Source: Pipra filicauda (lineage: Eukaryota > Chordata > Aves > Passeriformes > Pipridae). From it: DNA of 64,000 bases. The DNA lies in NCBI RefSeq assembly GCF_003945595.2, contig NW_024104162.1:682001-746000 (forward strand). Direction: 5' to 3'. Below the pieces are notes generated by a model, which worked only from the letters and a program-made list of their open reading frames with translations, made no database searches and was not told the origin of the DNA. Made by a program: the position numbers and the translations under genes. Positions 13,801 through 27,400 of this stretch are shown in pieces; positions within the stretch are counted from its first letter, which is position 1; each line of letters opens with the position of its first letter.

Positions 13801-16800
13801 TGTGTTCCTGCAAGAACATAAAGCCCCAGGCAGAGGTTCAGAGAAACTCGCTGGAGGAGGTGTGCAGGACATCTCCCCAAGGCAGGAGCGTGCCAGTGTG
13901 ATGGAGAAGGCAGGAAGATGTCTTTTTGTGTGCAGCCCACAGCAGTGGGCTCACTGCAAGTCCACAGTGCTTCCAGGTTTGTTGGCATCTGTGTCTTTGT
14001 GGGAGTGGGCCCTGGGCCACATGTACTCCTTGTGCACTTGCAGAGCATCCTTCTACAAGTCAGGAGCAAAATAGGGAGAGCTGCCTCCTTTTTCTCTCTT
14101 GTTAAGGAAGGATTCTCAAGAAATGCTTTTCTTGGGAACAACAGGAAAGCTTGACTTAATTGCTGCTCTAAATATATGCCTATGGCCCCTGAAAGGCCCA
14201 GCAGGATATAAAGCCACCAGTTACCAGTTCTCATTTTTGCCAGAACTTCAAAGTGTTTCCTTTTATGCAGTAATCTTAAAACTAGTCCAAGAAAACACTC
14301 ACACGATTACTTAGATATTCCAGTTATGCCACCAATATGGAAACTTAAATTAGGATATTTTCCACAGGCAAAGCTTCCATTGTTAGTTAAACATGATGGT
14401 CTCCTGCTTGCTTGTGGGGAAGATACAACCTCCTTTCCATGGCCTGAGAAATGGTTGCAGCTCAAAGCTGAGCCAAGTGTGATGACTGAGGACTAAGAAA
14501 ATGGTACCTAAACCTAGTCACCTAAGCCCTATTCAGACTTTAAAAGCTTTTTGATCATAGTTATATCCTTCTCTGGAAGAGAAGCTTCACGTGGACCAGC
14601 CAGTATTAATTTAATAAACACTCTGTTGTTTTAGTGTTTGAGATTACAGTTCCCATTGTTATCAGTCGTGCATTGTGTCCAGACTTTATCGGTAGAGATA
14701 AAAGCTCGTTTACCTCCATTGATTAAAAGTAAAATTATTCAGGCAGGGCCTGATCCTATCCCCTAAGTCTTAGTCACTTTTTGAAAGCATTGTAAGTTGT
14801 GGTTTCCCCTGTCTCTGCCCGTGTGGCCCATGTGATCTGGCAATGCCTTTATTTTGTTAGTGAGGCCATTGCTCAGGCTTGATTCATGTGTACTCAACAA
14901 GCCACAGCTGCTGTGCTCCAGAGGTTGTAACTGTATAATATCAATATGTTATAAAATTGAGAGGGATGTGGGGGTTTTTTGGTCGGGTTGTTTTGGGACT
15001 TTCTTGATAAGTGCAGTTATGGGGCAGGGTCTGACATATTTAATATTTGCTGCTGGAATGACCTCACAGTAGCACTTGACTTTGCAGTCAAGCCAAGGTA
15101 GGTTTGTGCCTTGGCTGCTGGGCCCGGGAGAGCCACAGCAGATGCACCAGGTCCTGGTCAGGAGGAAGTCCTGGAACACCAAACAACAGCCACCAGGGCC
15201 AGCAGAGACCCGTCACACTTGAAGTGGTTTCAAGGACTGCAGGATGCATGGTCAGAAATGAAGAGATCATTCAAGGATGGTTTAGATGTAGAGAATTCCT
15301 CCTGGTTAAGCAAATATCCTGCTGAGTTTCTCCTGGAAAATAGTTCGATGTGTAAGGCTGTATCTTTTCCAGATTATAAGGGATGGGATGTAAAAGAGGA
15401 AAACTTGTAGTTCTCCGAACTTAGAAAGCATGTGGGCCTCAAGCTCTTTTCCCAGTTGGAAAATTTGCTGTAAAGAAAAGGAAATAGATTTTTGTAAAGC
15501 AATATTTAATTCAAGCATTTGGCTAATTCTCCTGCTGCAAAGTTTTTAAGTCAAAAGTCTGATTCATTGATGTGGATCTGGAATGAAAGGGATTACGAGA
15601 GGAAGTAGACTCTGAAGTTAGAAAAGCTGGTTTCTTGTCCACTAAGCACTTTTTTCCTACTCATCAAATGTATATTTGACCTGTGTTTCTATTTTAAGTG
15701 TTGTAGGGAAACTTACTCCTACACGTCTGCCTTTGCTCTTTCTCTGCCCATTGTCATCAGTTCTGCCATGGGTGTGTTCCATTTTACTCTTGCAGAAAGG
15801 GATCCTGATCTTTCCACATTTGGAGAAGTTTCTGGACATGATGTTGTTGTACAGATGCTGGGAATTTATACATTTAGTCCATTAGGTTAGAGAATGGAAA
15901 ATGGGTGGTTTGTTAGTCTTATTACTCATTAAAAGCCTTTGTTACAGCAGCGCCCTGTTCACTCTGGGATGATCTGCAGTGGTGCAGGCGCTGGGGGAGC
16001 CGTGGCCAGTACCTTGCTTTTGTTGTGTGTGGTCGTGTATCCTCACAGGTGTGTGTTGTGTTCAGGATTCCTACAAGGATCTCTTTGGGGATCCATCTGA
16101 AAACTTTTATTTTGGCACTAAGGGCAGTCTCCCTCTGTCTGTCCTTGCCTTGTCCCTGTTGCGTGTGTGACCCCCAGCTCCTGCTGTCCACCATCCCACT
16201 CCCTTCCAGCCTCCAAAGCCTTCCTTTTCCCCATGTTGGTACTCCCATTCCTAGGTCTTGGAGACCTGGCAGCCATCAATGTAATATCACTTAAAGCATC
16301 CCATAACATCATGAGTGGTGGCTGTGAGTGCTTTTCCTTGCTATGTCCATAAAGCAGCTACAAAGAGATTATTGGAGGAGACAGGTCTGCATCCCGCCCG
16401 GCTCTGTTACTGTGGAGCTGTGATGGATTTACTGCTCCCATAAATGCAGCAGATGGCATTGCCAAACCCAGTGGTTTATCTGAGGCCACCCTTGTGCTCT
16501 GCAAAAGATAGCTCATCCTTGGAGAAAAGAATAATGGGGGGTTTCCCTGAGTTTGCAGTAATTATTTTGGGAGTAATTATGTTGCTCAAAAGAAAGAGAG
16601 CTGCTGCTTGGTTTGTGAGAAAACAGAGATAAGAACAAGGGGGGTTAAATGTGACAAGTCTTCAGGCAGACAAGGGTGGGGGCAGTGAGACACCAGCCCT
16701 GCCCCTGCTCTGGAGAGCAGGGAAAGCATTGGTGATGGGTCATGTTCACCTTGGGGCCAGTAATTAGCCAGGTGGGAGTTTCCCACTAGAATTGAGGATG

Positions 16801-18378
16801 TCCTGGGAGGTCTCCTGGAATAGGGAGAAAAGAGGGGGTTTTGGCAGTGCAAAGGACCTCTTCATTTTTCTCCCAGTTTTCACGATGTAATTCATGCTTT
16901 GCTCTGTAAAGCACTGTGATATAGTTTGTATACATTATGTAAAATAAGTTGTATTCTATTACATTGAAGAAATACAAATATAAAATAAAGTCAAAGGATG
17001 GAGTAAAGTAGCTGTGTGGTAACTGGACCCCCAGTCCCCAATTGCACTGTTTGTCCCGTTCCCCAGGACTGTGGTTGCAGGTCTCTGCCATCCCTGGAAT
17101 GATTTAGGAGTTTTCCACATGACGATACGATGTTAAATACAGACTGTCCCGGATGAAAAGGGAAGCACAGATCAAGTTCTGTCGCACATCACTCACCAGC
17201 AGAGCCTGTCTCCACGATCCCAGGCTCCCCTGCTGTTTGTGGCACTGAGCGACTCTTGTGTCTCAGGGATTTTCAGAAACAATTTTCAACTGTGCTTCAG
17301 TTTTTTGAGGCTGGAAAAGCTGCATTACATCTCCAGGCACAACTGCTACGAGGGCCCTTTAGGGGTAGTACCTGTAATGGGACAGCACGTGGCAATTTGT
17401 AATCCAGGGAAAGCGAAACCCTGAATCTCCAGAGTTTGGATGGAGGGAGGCTGGGAGGGCGGTGAGGAGGGCTGAGAGCACTTCGCATGGGCAACTTGCT
17501 GTTGAAAAAGTGGAATCTGACCAAAAATGCCAAGGTGAATATTTTATGGGAAAAAAGATGTCGTTGTGAGCTGCCTGGCACCAGGGACAGACCCTGCTTC
17601 TGCATGTCATCCCCGAGACGGGAGTTGCAGCCCGAACCCCCATCACTGTTGTGGGACAGCCACCCTCCCAGTGCAGGCGGGAGGAAGAGCCATAAATCCC
17701 AGCGGCTCCTGAGCACGGCTCTGTGAGGGCTGCCAAGGAGGTCAGCACAGGGGGCTCCCAGCACAAATCCTTCTGCTCTGTGGGAATTTCCCTCTTGAGC
17801 AACTGCTGCACTTTTTAACCCGAAGATTAATGGAAGGGGCCGTGGAAAGGGCCAGAGTGCCGGGTATTAGTTCATTAGTCTCCAAGCAAACATGCAGCCG
17901 GTGAGTCACCAGCGCTGCTTCCTGCACGCTGATGCTGTGCCTGGAGCTCTCCCAGAGCCGAGCGATCCGGCCCAGCCCTGCAAAGGCTGGGAACTCGTGG
18001 GACCAGATCACCGCATGCTGCGACTGCGGGCTGCTAATGCTATAAAATGAAAACTAATCTAGATTAATTACACTGCACATGTTATTCATCTATAATCCTG
18101 CTGCTTGGCCTCTTTCCCTCCCAGCATAGCTGCCCATTGTTTTCTTTTCCTCTCTTAAATTGTCTTTGACTTCCTTTCCATGTCTTCCAAGGGCTGGGAA
18201 GCTGAAGGTGCCCACTCTGCCCATTCTGCTGGGGCAGACCCCTATCTGAGTATGTGGAGGCATAAATAGCCAGTTGGAGCTGTCCTTTGGCTTTGATGGG
18301 TCACCAGCTGCAGCAGTGGCTTGAGATGGCAGTGAGGTGCTGCAGCACAACGGGGTGGGTGTCTGGAAGTGCTCCTAG
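7883..18378. other. Intergenic, no gene recognised
   Basis: About 10.5 kb without a supported gene. The longest open frames are a 183-codon plus-strand frame at 11114-11665 and a 163-codon minus-strand frame at 13743-14234. Neither shows a known domain, and the first translates a T-rich run into a phenylalanine/serine stretch. The segment near 17820-18080 carries a TGAGTCA motif and clustered TAAT motifs and is described under findings. No structured RNA was recognised. Confidence 0.55.
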
Positions 18379-18455
18379 TCATGGAATCAAGGAATGTCCC
18401 GTACTGGAAGGGGCCCACAAGGATCATTGAGTCCAACTCCTGGCCCTGCACAGGG
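18379..18455 (-). mobile_element. CR1 LINE 3' end, reverse orientation
   Basis: This is the reverse complement of a CR1 3' end. Read on the plus strand it starts with the inverted octamer repeats (TCATGGAATCAAGGAATG). It continues through the GGAAGGGGCCCACAAGGATC block and the GAGTCCAACTCCTGGCCCTG block. The GGCCCACAAGGATCATTGAG wording fits the CR1-X-type subfamilies of songbirds better than the subfamily at 7655; this assignment is from memory. Similarity fades after about 18455, so the right boundary is approximate. Confidence 0.8.
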
Positions 18456-21400
18456 CAACCTCGAGACACTAGAAGTGATGGTCCTGCAAGGGGATGCACA
18501 CATGATGTGTGTTCCATGATGTTACTCTGAAACAGAGCATCGTGTCCAACCAGTCATCTTCCTCACGTGAAGTATGTGCAAACTCAGATGCAGTCCCAGA
18601 CACAGCACTCTGGGGAGAGCCAGCCCCTCACTGCACTGCGAAGGCCCGGAGGGAGAGAAGCAGAGCTGGGGCAAAATGCCGGAATTTTTCATTCCTGAAA
18701 TACAGCTCTCACCTGCAGTGCTGCCCCATGGCCAGGGAAGAGAAGCTCCAACCTCGGGTCCAGGGCTGGAGAGCTGGGAACAGGTGACCCCAGCCGGCCA
18801 GGGGTCCCCTCCAGCTCATCCTCGACTGCAGGGTCCCTGCACAGGGTTTGTTTAGCAGCAGACTGGGGGTTGAGCTCGGAGGGACCTGCAGCCATCGAGA
18901 CTGAGCATCATCACCTGCTTGTGCGGCTGTAGAAGGCTGTTGTCTTTCCCACTGCTCTGCTTGGAACAGTCTCAGCTCTGGTAAATCTATTGCTGTGATA
19001 GGTGCTAGGAAATGAAAAGGTGTCAGTTGGACAGAGCAGCGTGTAGGATAAGATCTGGTTGCCATCTGGTGCCTGGGGCAGCATTCCCAATGACTCAAGT
19101 GGGAGAAGCATCAAGACCCTGATCTCCTGAGATGATGAAGATCTAAGACTTGCTAAATCTGGACAAAATAAGCTGTACTTTTGTTTAGCTGTGAGTTGTT
19201 TCAGGCAAGAAGAGACTTTGAAATTGTCTTACTGCGTCACAAAGGATTATTTCACTTTCATGTGATGCCGGTGGGATCAGTGGACGCTCTGGTGGGGTCC
19301 CAGAGTGAAGTGCCCAGGGGTCCCCAGCCCCCTCAGGAGCAGCAGTGGGTTATGGGCATCATTCAGGTATTTTCCAAAATGTTCCAAAGTATTTTCTCTT
19401 GCAGTCACTTCCAGCAGGTGTTTTTAAGTGTGGTGACCATTCGTTCTTTTCCCAGCCCTTGTTTTTCTCCCCTCTTCACCTGTTTGAACACTGTTGCCAC
19501 AGGGGAATGGATCAGGAGGGTTTGACCATTGGGCTGGATTTTTTTTCTTTTTGTTTTCTTTTTTTTTTAACAACTGCATTTTTAAATGACATGTTTATAA
19601 GTATGGACCTAGTTTTCAAAACAAAGTGCACCACTAACTTTGCAAACAGCTGTTGCAAAAGAGCTCAGACCAGAGACCTTTTGCATCTGTATCTCTGACT
19701 GTGTCCCTGCAAAAGTGGTGTGAGCACAGAGGGTTCCTGGGCTAAGTACTGGAGGGGCTCATGACTGTGGGGCAGTAAACAGCTGTGCTTTGAACTGTTG
19801 TTTTATCCCAATGTCCCCAGGCAAGCTGGGCCCTAACTTGAGCAGTCACTTGACTTGGAATTGGTGAAAATGCTGAACCCCTGGGGAGGACCCCCTTGGA
19901 GGCCAGAGACCCTCTTAGCAGGGAATAGGATCCGTGGTAGAAGAACTGACAGCACTGGGCAGTAGTTGGGGTTTTGAGGGACAACATGGAATGGATATCT
20001 TGGCCTAACTGAATGCCAGAGATGTTCCCTGCCACCAGTTGCAGAGGAGGTCTCTGCTTATCGTCCCTTTATGGGGTCAAGCTCTTCCACCAGCTCAGAC
20101 ATGCCCAGCAACACTCTTCCTTGAAAAAATATGCAATTTCTTAAAGGGTTTAAATACAGTAACTTGGGGAATTGTTGTCTTGGTGAAACGGACCCTGTCC
20201 ACACATGAACCCCTTCTCCCTGCACCTGCTCCCCAGCGAGCCCCAGCCTTGGGAAGCCACGGCGTTTACCAGCAAAACCAACACATCTGCAGGTATGTTT
20301 TCAGTGGCACTTTGTGCGTCTGCTTTAAATTATAGCAAGGGGTCAGCTGTGTTTAAATGGACTCAGAGGTGAGACCGAAGAAATGAGGCTTAAAATTCAA
20401 AGCAATCCGACCTGCCCTGCCATGGTGTAATGGTCTGAGTAACGTGCTGGCCTGGAGCCACCTCCCTGACTCCTGGGAGAGATGCTTTAAAAGCTCCTCA
20501 CATGGGCAGTTCAAATGATGTGCACATGGGGGGAAAAGAAAATAGTGTTTAATTGAAACTCTGCACATGTATATATGTTTTTAGGATAAACAAAACAGAC
20601 TGGGCAAATATTTATTTCTGCCCCTACTGCTACAAAGCAAACTTTCCCACAGCTTTTGACAGAGATAATCTGTTTTTTAGCCATGATGGTGAATTTGTAA
20701 CGACAAGTTTTCGTTCTGAATGTTTCAGGATTTCCTGATTGGTTCTCACGCAATTATTTTGATTAACAATGAGGTTTTCAGACCAACTTGAAAGGGTCTC
20801 GAAGGCTTAAGAATAACCTGGCTCTTGGTTATTCCTCTCACTGGGATTATTTTCTGCAGCTTTCTAACACTTGATCAGATTCTTTGGAAATCAAAGAGAA
20901 CTACATCTTAAAAATATTTCATATCTCCACCCCCTTCTGAGAAGGGTTTCTTTAAGTTTAGAAAAATGCTTATACCCATATCAAAAAAAGAAAAACATAG
21001 GACTGTGATAAGAATGAAAACCAAATGTATTTTTTTAAATGAAAAGATGTATTTTTAATAAAAAAGATTAATGCCTTAGATGGTCATTTCTGTGAGAAGG
21101 CAACATCTGAAAACAGAGACTGAGAAGTATTTAGGGCATTTCTGATTAACAAAGAAATGAAACCTCATACTTGGAACCTCTGGATGTTTCTCTTTCATTT
21201 ATAAACATAGGAGGCAGCTTAAGGAATTAGGAAACATCTATTAAGGCTATTTGCTCAGATATAGTTCTTATCATTTATATTTTTTACCCTTTTTTTAAGA
21301 TGATGTGGAAATCTCAGACTACCTTTAGAGTCTGAATGCCAGCAGATCCCCTCCTCACTGCCTGTCTCTGTACAGGGAACAGCCCTCAGGAGTTCCCATT

Positions 21401-24400
21401 CCTGCCAGAAAATGCCTTCAACAGCAAGTATCCTTAAGTAAAAGGGATGTATAATGTGCTTGGACCCATTGTATCCTGGGCGGGGTCCAAATCAGCAGGG
21501 AGTGCACCTCCTTGAACTGCCCCCACAAAAATCCACAGACCACCAGGCTCCGGCTCATGGACAGGTGAAAAATAGGAGCCCTGGCTTCTGCTCGCAGGAG
21601 ATGCACGTGGGGTAACCCAACCACTCTGTTTTCAGCTGAGAAGTCACCTTTAATGCAACTGCTTAACTGACATCAGGAAGGGCTATGGCCAGGCTGGTCT
21701 GAGTGCTGGAGCTGCCCTGTGCTTCACGCTGCCCATCCCAGCACTGGCACTGCCATCCTTCAGAGAACCAGAGGGGAAGGTGGAAGGTTGGTGCCAACCA
21801 GGTGAGCCTAAAATTTTGCAATGTGAGACACCTGCTGGGACAGGTCTTGCATTCACCATACACGTCCTATATTAATTTGTCACCTTATAATAAATTAAAG
21901 ATAATAGTGGCTTTAAGCATCATAGTGGCAGAACCCAGTGAGGACTGAGAAGAGTGGTTTGATACAAGCTGAGAAGCCTATAAATTAAAAAAACCCAAAC
22001 AAATAGTTTTTGCTTTCCCTGACAGTGAAACTTTCTGAGTTCAAGCAGTTACCCAACCAAACTGTCCAAGTTTAGCAAACACACCAGCTGCAGGTAAGTA
22101 CGTAGCAGCGTATTTTCTTTCACACTGCAGAAAGTGGAAACATGAGCCATGTGTCTGATGTCATCTCCATACAGAGGGGTTTGAAACACTGGCTCCGGTC
22201 TGAAATACCATTACTTTTACAGTGGACTTTTGAAAAGTCTATTATTGCTGCTAGTATTATGTGTATGTATTTTAAAAGTAATTTCCCTGGACTCCAATAA
22301 AACGTTCTAACAGAGTTTTGTTCTCTAAACAATTTTAACCCTTGTTTCGCCTTTTGGGGAGTACTTTCGGCCCCCAGGCAATGCAGAAGAAAAATTGCTG
22401 GCTAAGTAACACCAGATGCAGGAGAGACTGCTGGCCACTAGAGAGCTCCCAGATGAGAAGGTCTTTCAGGCTGAAATACAAATATGTTTTGTAATGAAAG
22501 CAGAAACCCTTTTTTACTTTAGGGCACAGGGACCAGCCACGAAACACAGAAAGGTTTCTTGCTTGCATTGCAGCAAGAGGCATCATTATCCATAATTACA
22601 CTTTTCATACTTGAAATCAAAAGCCCCAAAGCTGCTCTCCCTCCAGAGCAAGGTTTGGAAAATTATCTTAAATGCTGGTTTTGCTGATCTCAGGGATGAA
22701 TGAAAAGCTGCTGCAGCCTATCAGTAAGGGTGTCTGCACAGGGATTATGTGTCAGCCACCATCTCATGCGCCGTTGATGGTGGAGCCCCAGGGATGCTGT
22801 GCCTCACCTGGAATTACAATGCTGCAGTCAGAGCCTCCTGCTCTGGGGAAAAGGGGCAGAGGGGCACCTCTCCCCTCCCTCTCCCTCACTCAGGCTCCTA
22901 TTATTTGGGACAAAAGTCACCTTTTGTGTAACTCGTGGTGCCTGGGAACTGAAGGGGGCTGACTGTGGCATGCACCAATGGTCCTTGGAGAATCACCTGG
23001 ACAGGAAGAGGCTCTGATGGGGCACCCACTCTGGAGGGGCTGGCTGAGGGTCATCTGATTTATATGAGGCTAAAATGCATTGGATTGACTCAGGGGTCTC
23101 AGCAAAGCTCGTGCCTGGGGAGCTCACAAGTGGAGCCCAGATGCTGGGGGCAGGGTGGGACGTGCTGGCGTCAGAGCCATGAGTTACAGGAGTGTTTGTT
23201 TGCTCTGAGCACTTTGTCACCAGTGGTGAGGACCCGTATGGATTCCTGTGGATGCACGGGCTGGTGCACTGGAGAGGATGTTGAGGCTGAGCAGGGGTGG
23301 GCAGCAGGTGGGCTCAGCACAGCGGGTGCCAGTGTGCCCGAGACAGTGTGCACTGTGCCCACAGGGCACTGCAGAACCCTTGGGTGCATTAGGGCCATTA
23401 GAAAACCTCCAGTGCAGCTTGGCCCTGCTGCCTGAAATGAAATGCTCCTGTCCCTGCCATGTGTGGCCTTCCCGGTGAGTCCCTGCAGCCTCCCCACCTG
23501 GCGCATCCTCCTTCAGGGGAGGCTGGTAAGTGTTCACACCTGCCCTGTTCCCGGAGCTGGGCGAGAGAGCAGCCCACGTGTGGCAGCAGCTCCGAGAGCA
23601 GGGTTTTGTTTTGAGTCATGATTTCACACCTAACAAGTGGTGTTTGAAGAACCCTTGAGGAGAGACAGACTTAGCTTAGTTTCCTGGGGGGCAGGAGCTT
23701 AAAAATTCCCATCTGCCAGCACTGAACAGGCTGCAGGGGACAGTGTGGTGGCTGAAGGTGAGAGTGAGCCTGCAGCTGGGGGTGGGGGGACAGAACACAG
23801 CCACTTGAAACGCAGGAAGTGTTTCCATTGCTCAACAGTCGGTGCAGCAGAGGAGTGCTGGAGGAACATGGAGGTCAGGACTGACATCATCATGTAAGCA
23901 TTTTATGCATCTTTCTGGAAATAGCAGTATTTTGAGTCCCTGGTGGCTGGCCCTATGCATTATGGTAGTACCACGTGCAGGGGCCAGGGTTGATGCACAG
24001 GGAGCTGGAAACCCAGTGGGTTGTGAGGGCAAAACAGAGGCATCTTCTTCCCTCTGCTCCTGCGCAGGCATCTTGGCAGCTGAACCACAAAATCCCAACT
24101 CCAGGAACCCTTCTCTGATCAAAGCAAGGAGGTAGGTGGGTGCCCAGGCATGGGCATGGCCAGACTAGGGTTGTCTGGGGCTTCCTGGCAGCAGGCCTGG
24201 GGCTGGGATGTTTTAGGGCCGCTCCCCAGTGCACCCTTGCAGGTCTGGGTTTCTCCTCTGCCAGAACTGATTTCCACTCCCTTCAGTTTCCCAGGGGCTT
24301 GGTGAGAAAGGGAAAAAAGTGCTGTCAAAGGTTTTCCCCTTCCCTTCCAAAGTGTAAGCCCCTGGGGTCCCTGGCAGGGATTTGGCAGCCACAGGAATGC

Positions 24401-27400
24401 GTGGGAATATGGGAGACTTCAGGACAAGGCTTAATGGGTGTAAGTCGTTAAGAGGAAAATCTCACCAAGGGCTTCTCTGCATCTCACTCACCCCGAAGTC
24501 TCAGAGCAAAACTGTCCATGCCGACCCCCCACATCCTGGTTTGCCTCACGTGGGTGTCCTTGTTCTCAGCAGCCTGGGGCAAGGGTGTGCTCAGCGTCCC
24601 TGTCAAGGGACAAGCACAGCACCACAGTATTTCCTGATATTTTGCCTTCCAGGGCGTGAAGGAGTTAAACTTTTCAGATGGAAAGCGAACTGAAGATCAG
24701 ACCAGCAGCCTGGTGACCTCCCGCTGCTGGGACAGCAGCAGCTCTCAGCCAAGCCCGGCAGTTCCATCCATCCACCAGCTTGGTGGGGCCACGGGGAGCA
24801 GCGGACGGTAGGTGGGTGCGAGGGGCTGCGTGGTTGGGCACCATGTGGGACCTGCCCTCGGCTCCGGCGGGACCCCCGGGGCTGGGACTGGAGGGCGACG
24901 GCAGGGTGTGAGGGTCCGTGGGATGGAGGGAGCACCGGGAGAGCTGTCCCTGATCTGCTTTCAGAAAAGGGATTGCTCAAAGTGAGCTTGTCCTGACACT
25001 GCCAGGGGAACTGTGATTTCTTGCCTTTTGGGACATCCAGTCGGCTGATACCGAGGGTTTTGGAACAGCATAGTTTTGTAACTGAACTGCTTGCATGCAG
25101 CAAGGGAGGATACTGTGGGTTTATTTCTCCCTGATGAAGAAAGAATGATGGCCACATTATTTAATCCTGTCCTCCTGTGATGATCAGCTATTTACCAATA
25201 AATGAAAAAATTGTTTTAGAGTTTCTAAACAATGAAAGATTTTGCTATAAATGGAAATTGTGTGGTTTTTTCCCTTGAACTGAAAACACTGTGATCTGAT
25301 TCTAAGTAGTGTCAGGCATAGCCTGTTAAGTCTATGTTGTCTCCCTGGCTCTTCATTTTATTGAGCGATAGCAAAGACTCTCTGGTTCAAAGACACAGTG
25401 TCAGCATATTGTCAGTGTCAGCATCAGAATGTTTATTTTGCAGTAATAAAGTGGTATAGTCTTACCTAAGGGTTTGCATAAACATTTATCATATTTACGT
25501 TATCAAATGTAATCATTTTGTGTCATAGAAACAATTCTTCTTGTTCAGAAATCATAGCTGAATCAAAAGTCATGGTAATTTCTGGTGTAGAAACAAGGCT
25601 TATGCTTACTTAAAAGAAAACCAAGTAGAACCACAATGCTTTAAAATTAAAACTAAAGTAGTGTATCATTCCCCGCGCCGCAAGAATATACTCAGCCCTT
25701 ACGGCGCTGTATGTTTTTCCTTAGAAAGAAACCAGAAAACATATTTCCCTAAAATTTGAGGCTGTTTTTTTTTTTTAACTGAAATGCTCTTGAGATGGTG
25801 TCTGAAGGAGGTTGCCAGGTGGATGGCTGCTAAGCGCTAGTTTCTAACCAGGCAAATGGAACTGCAGTCACCATATTACAGAGTCAGAACAGCTCAAATT
25901 GCTCTTTACTGGCATCCCAGTCGCTAGAACTCGATTCCCCCAAGGTACTTTCTGGCCAGAGATGAGGCTCTTGATTGCAGAAATGCAGATTTCCCGGTAA
26001 TTGCAGTTGATTTATTCTTCCGTATCACAGAGAACAAGTCAGTGTTATTCTTTGGAAGCATGAACACTTCCAAATGCTAACATGTAGGGAGAAAGAAAAC
26101 AGCAGTTTTTATTATCTTCTTAACAACAGCCCATGAGAATGTGCTCTGCAGTGAGTGCAGCCTGTGAGTCCTTCTGCCTCAGCTCCAGCACCTTTCCTGG
26201 GGGCTGCCGGCACAGCCAGAGACCCCTCCACCGATTGGCCAAAAGCCCAGCAGGGGAAGCAATAATCCAAGTGGGAGGAAAGGAGGCTGTGGGATGTTAA
26301 GAGAGGAGCCTCTGAAAAGTCATTAGTAGAAATACAGTGGGAAGCCCCACTCCTGAGAGCACCCTAGAGACAGCCTGTGGCTGCTCAGCGATATCCGTGG
26401 GGAATCTGGGGGCACCTCCTCTGGCCAGGCAGCATCTGTTGTAGGTGACACCAGATGGGGCCCTGGTGATTTGTTTCTTAGGACTGCTGGGAAGGGATGC
26501 TGGATGCTGAGGCTCATTGGCTTAACACCTTCCTACAGTGGTGGGGTTTGCCCTGCAGACATCCCTGTCTGCCCCTTATTGTCCGTAACTGATGTCACAG
26601 AGAAAAATAGCCGTACGTATATGGCAATTTGTCCGAGGGGAGCAGAACCTGCCCAGGCAGGTGGCGTTTATTCAGTAGGGACTTAATGGTACTCCCATTC
26701 AAGTGGTAATAAAACTCCCATTGATGTTTTTCATTTACTTATGACTTTCCATGGACTCTGGATTAGCACTGCAGCCGTGCCCGGAGTGTGCGAGTGTGCG
26801 GGGGGTGCACAGCGCAGAGGAGTCTGCTGTATCCTGTTTTTGTAAAGGGCTTTTCCTCTTAGTAGTTGTAGTGAAAACAAACATGAGAGAGAACAATGGG
26901 ATTTTTTTTTTTCTGTTTTCCTCTACATTTTTAAATACAATAAAAAAGCCTATTAAAATTAAATAAATAAAGCATGATAACAAAAAAAAGGGATTCCTAT
27001 ATATTAACGAGGAAAATAAGCGTAACTACGTGAACAAAGGTCATTTGCCTTCTTGATGTCAGCCTGTATTTTTGCAGTTGAAATCCTATTCATTGAAAAC
27101 CTTGTGAAAACAGGCACTGGTAGAGCAGAACAATGCCTGTGCCGTAAAGCTGTTATCTGTAATAGAGGAGGGTCAGCTTCACACCCCAGAGAAACACCCT
27201 CGTGCGCTGCTGCAGCATTCTGCAGACTTCTGAGTCGTCATTTCAGCAGGGAGCAAAGGGGAGTCCACAGAAAGGATTTCCTTTCTTCAGATAAACACAG
27301 AGATATTGTATTTGTTGTGTCTAAAATATTTTGCTGTGGTCACATACGGATAGTTCTAGTTGCTGTAAAAATGGAAGTGATACTAAAATGTTAATTCTTT

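Noticed and set aside
15185..15205. CTCF-like CCACCAGGGCCAGCAGAG
   Set aside because: The central GGGGGC/GGTGGC core is broken (GGGCCA), so the match is weak.
24603..25157. 184-codon minus-strand frame
   Set aside because: Its composition (Ser/Pro/Arg-rich) follows local GC content, with no domain or splice context.
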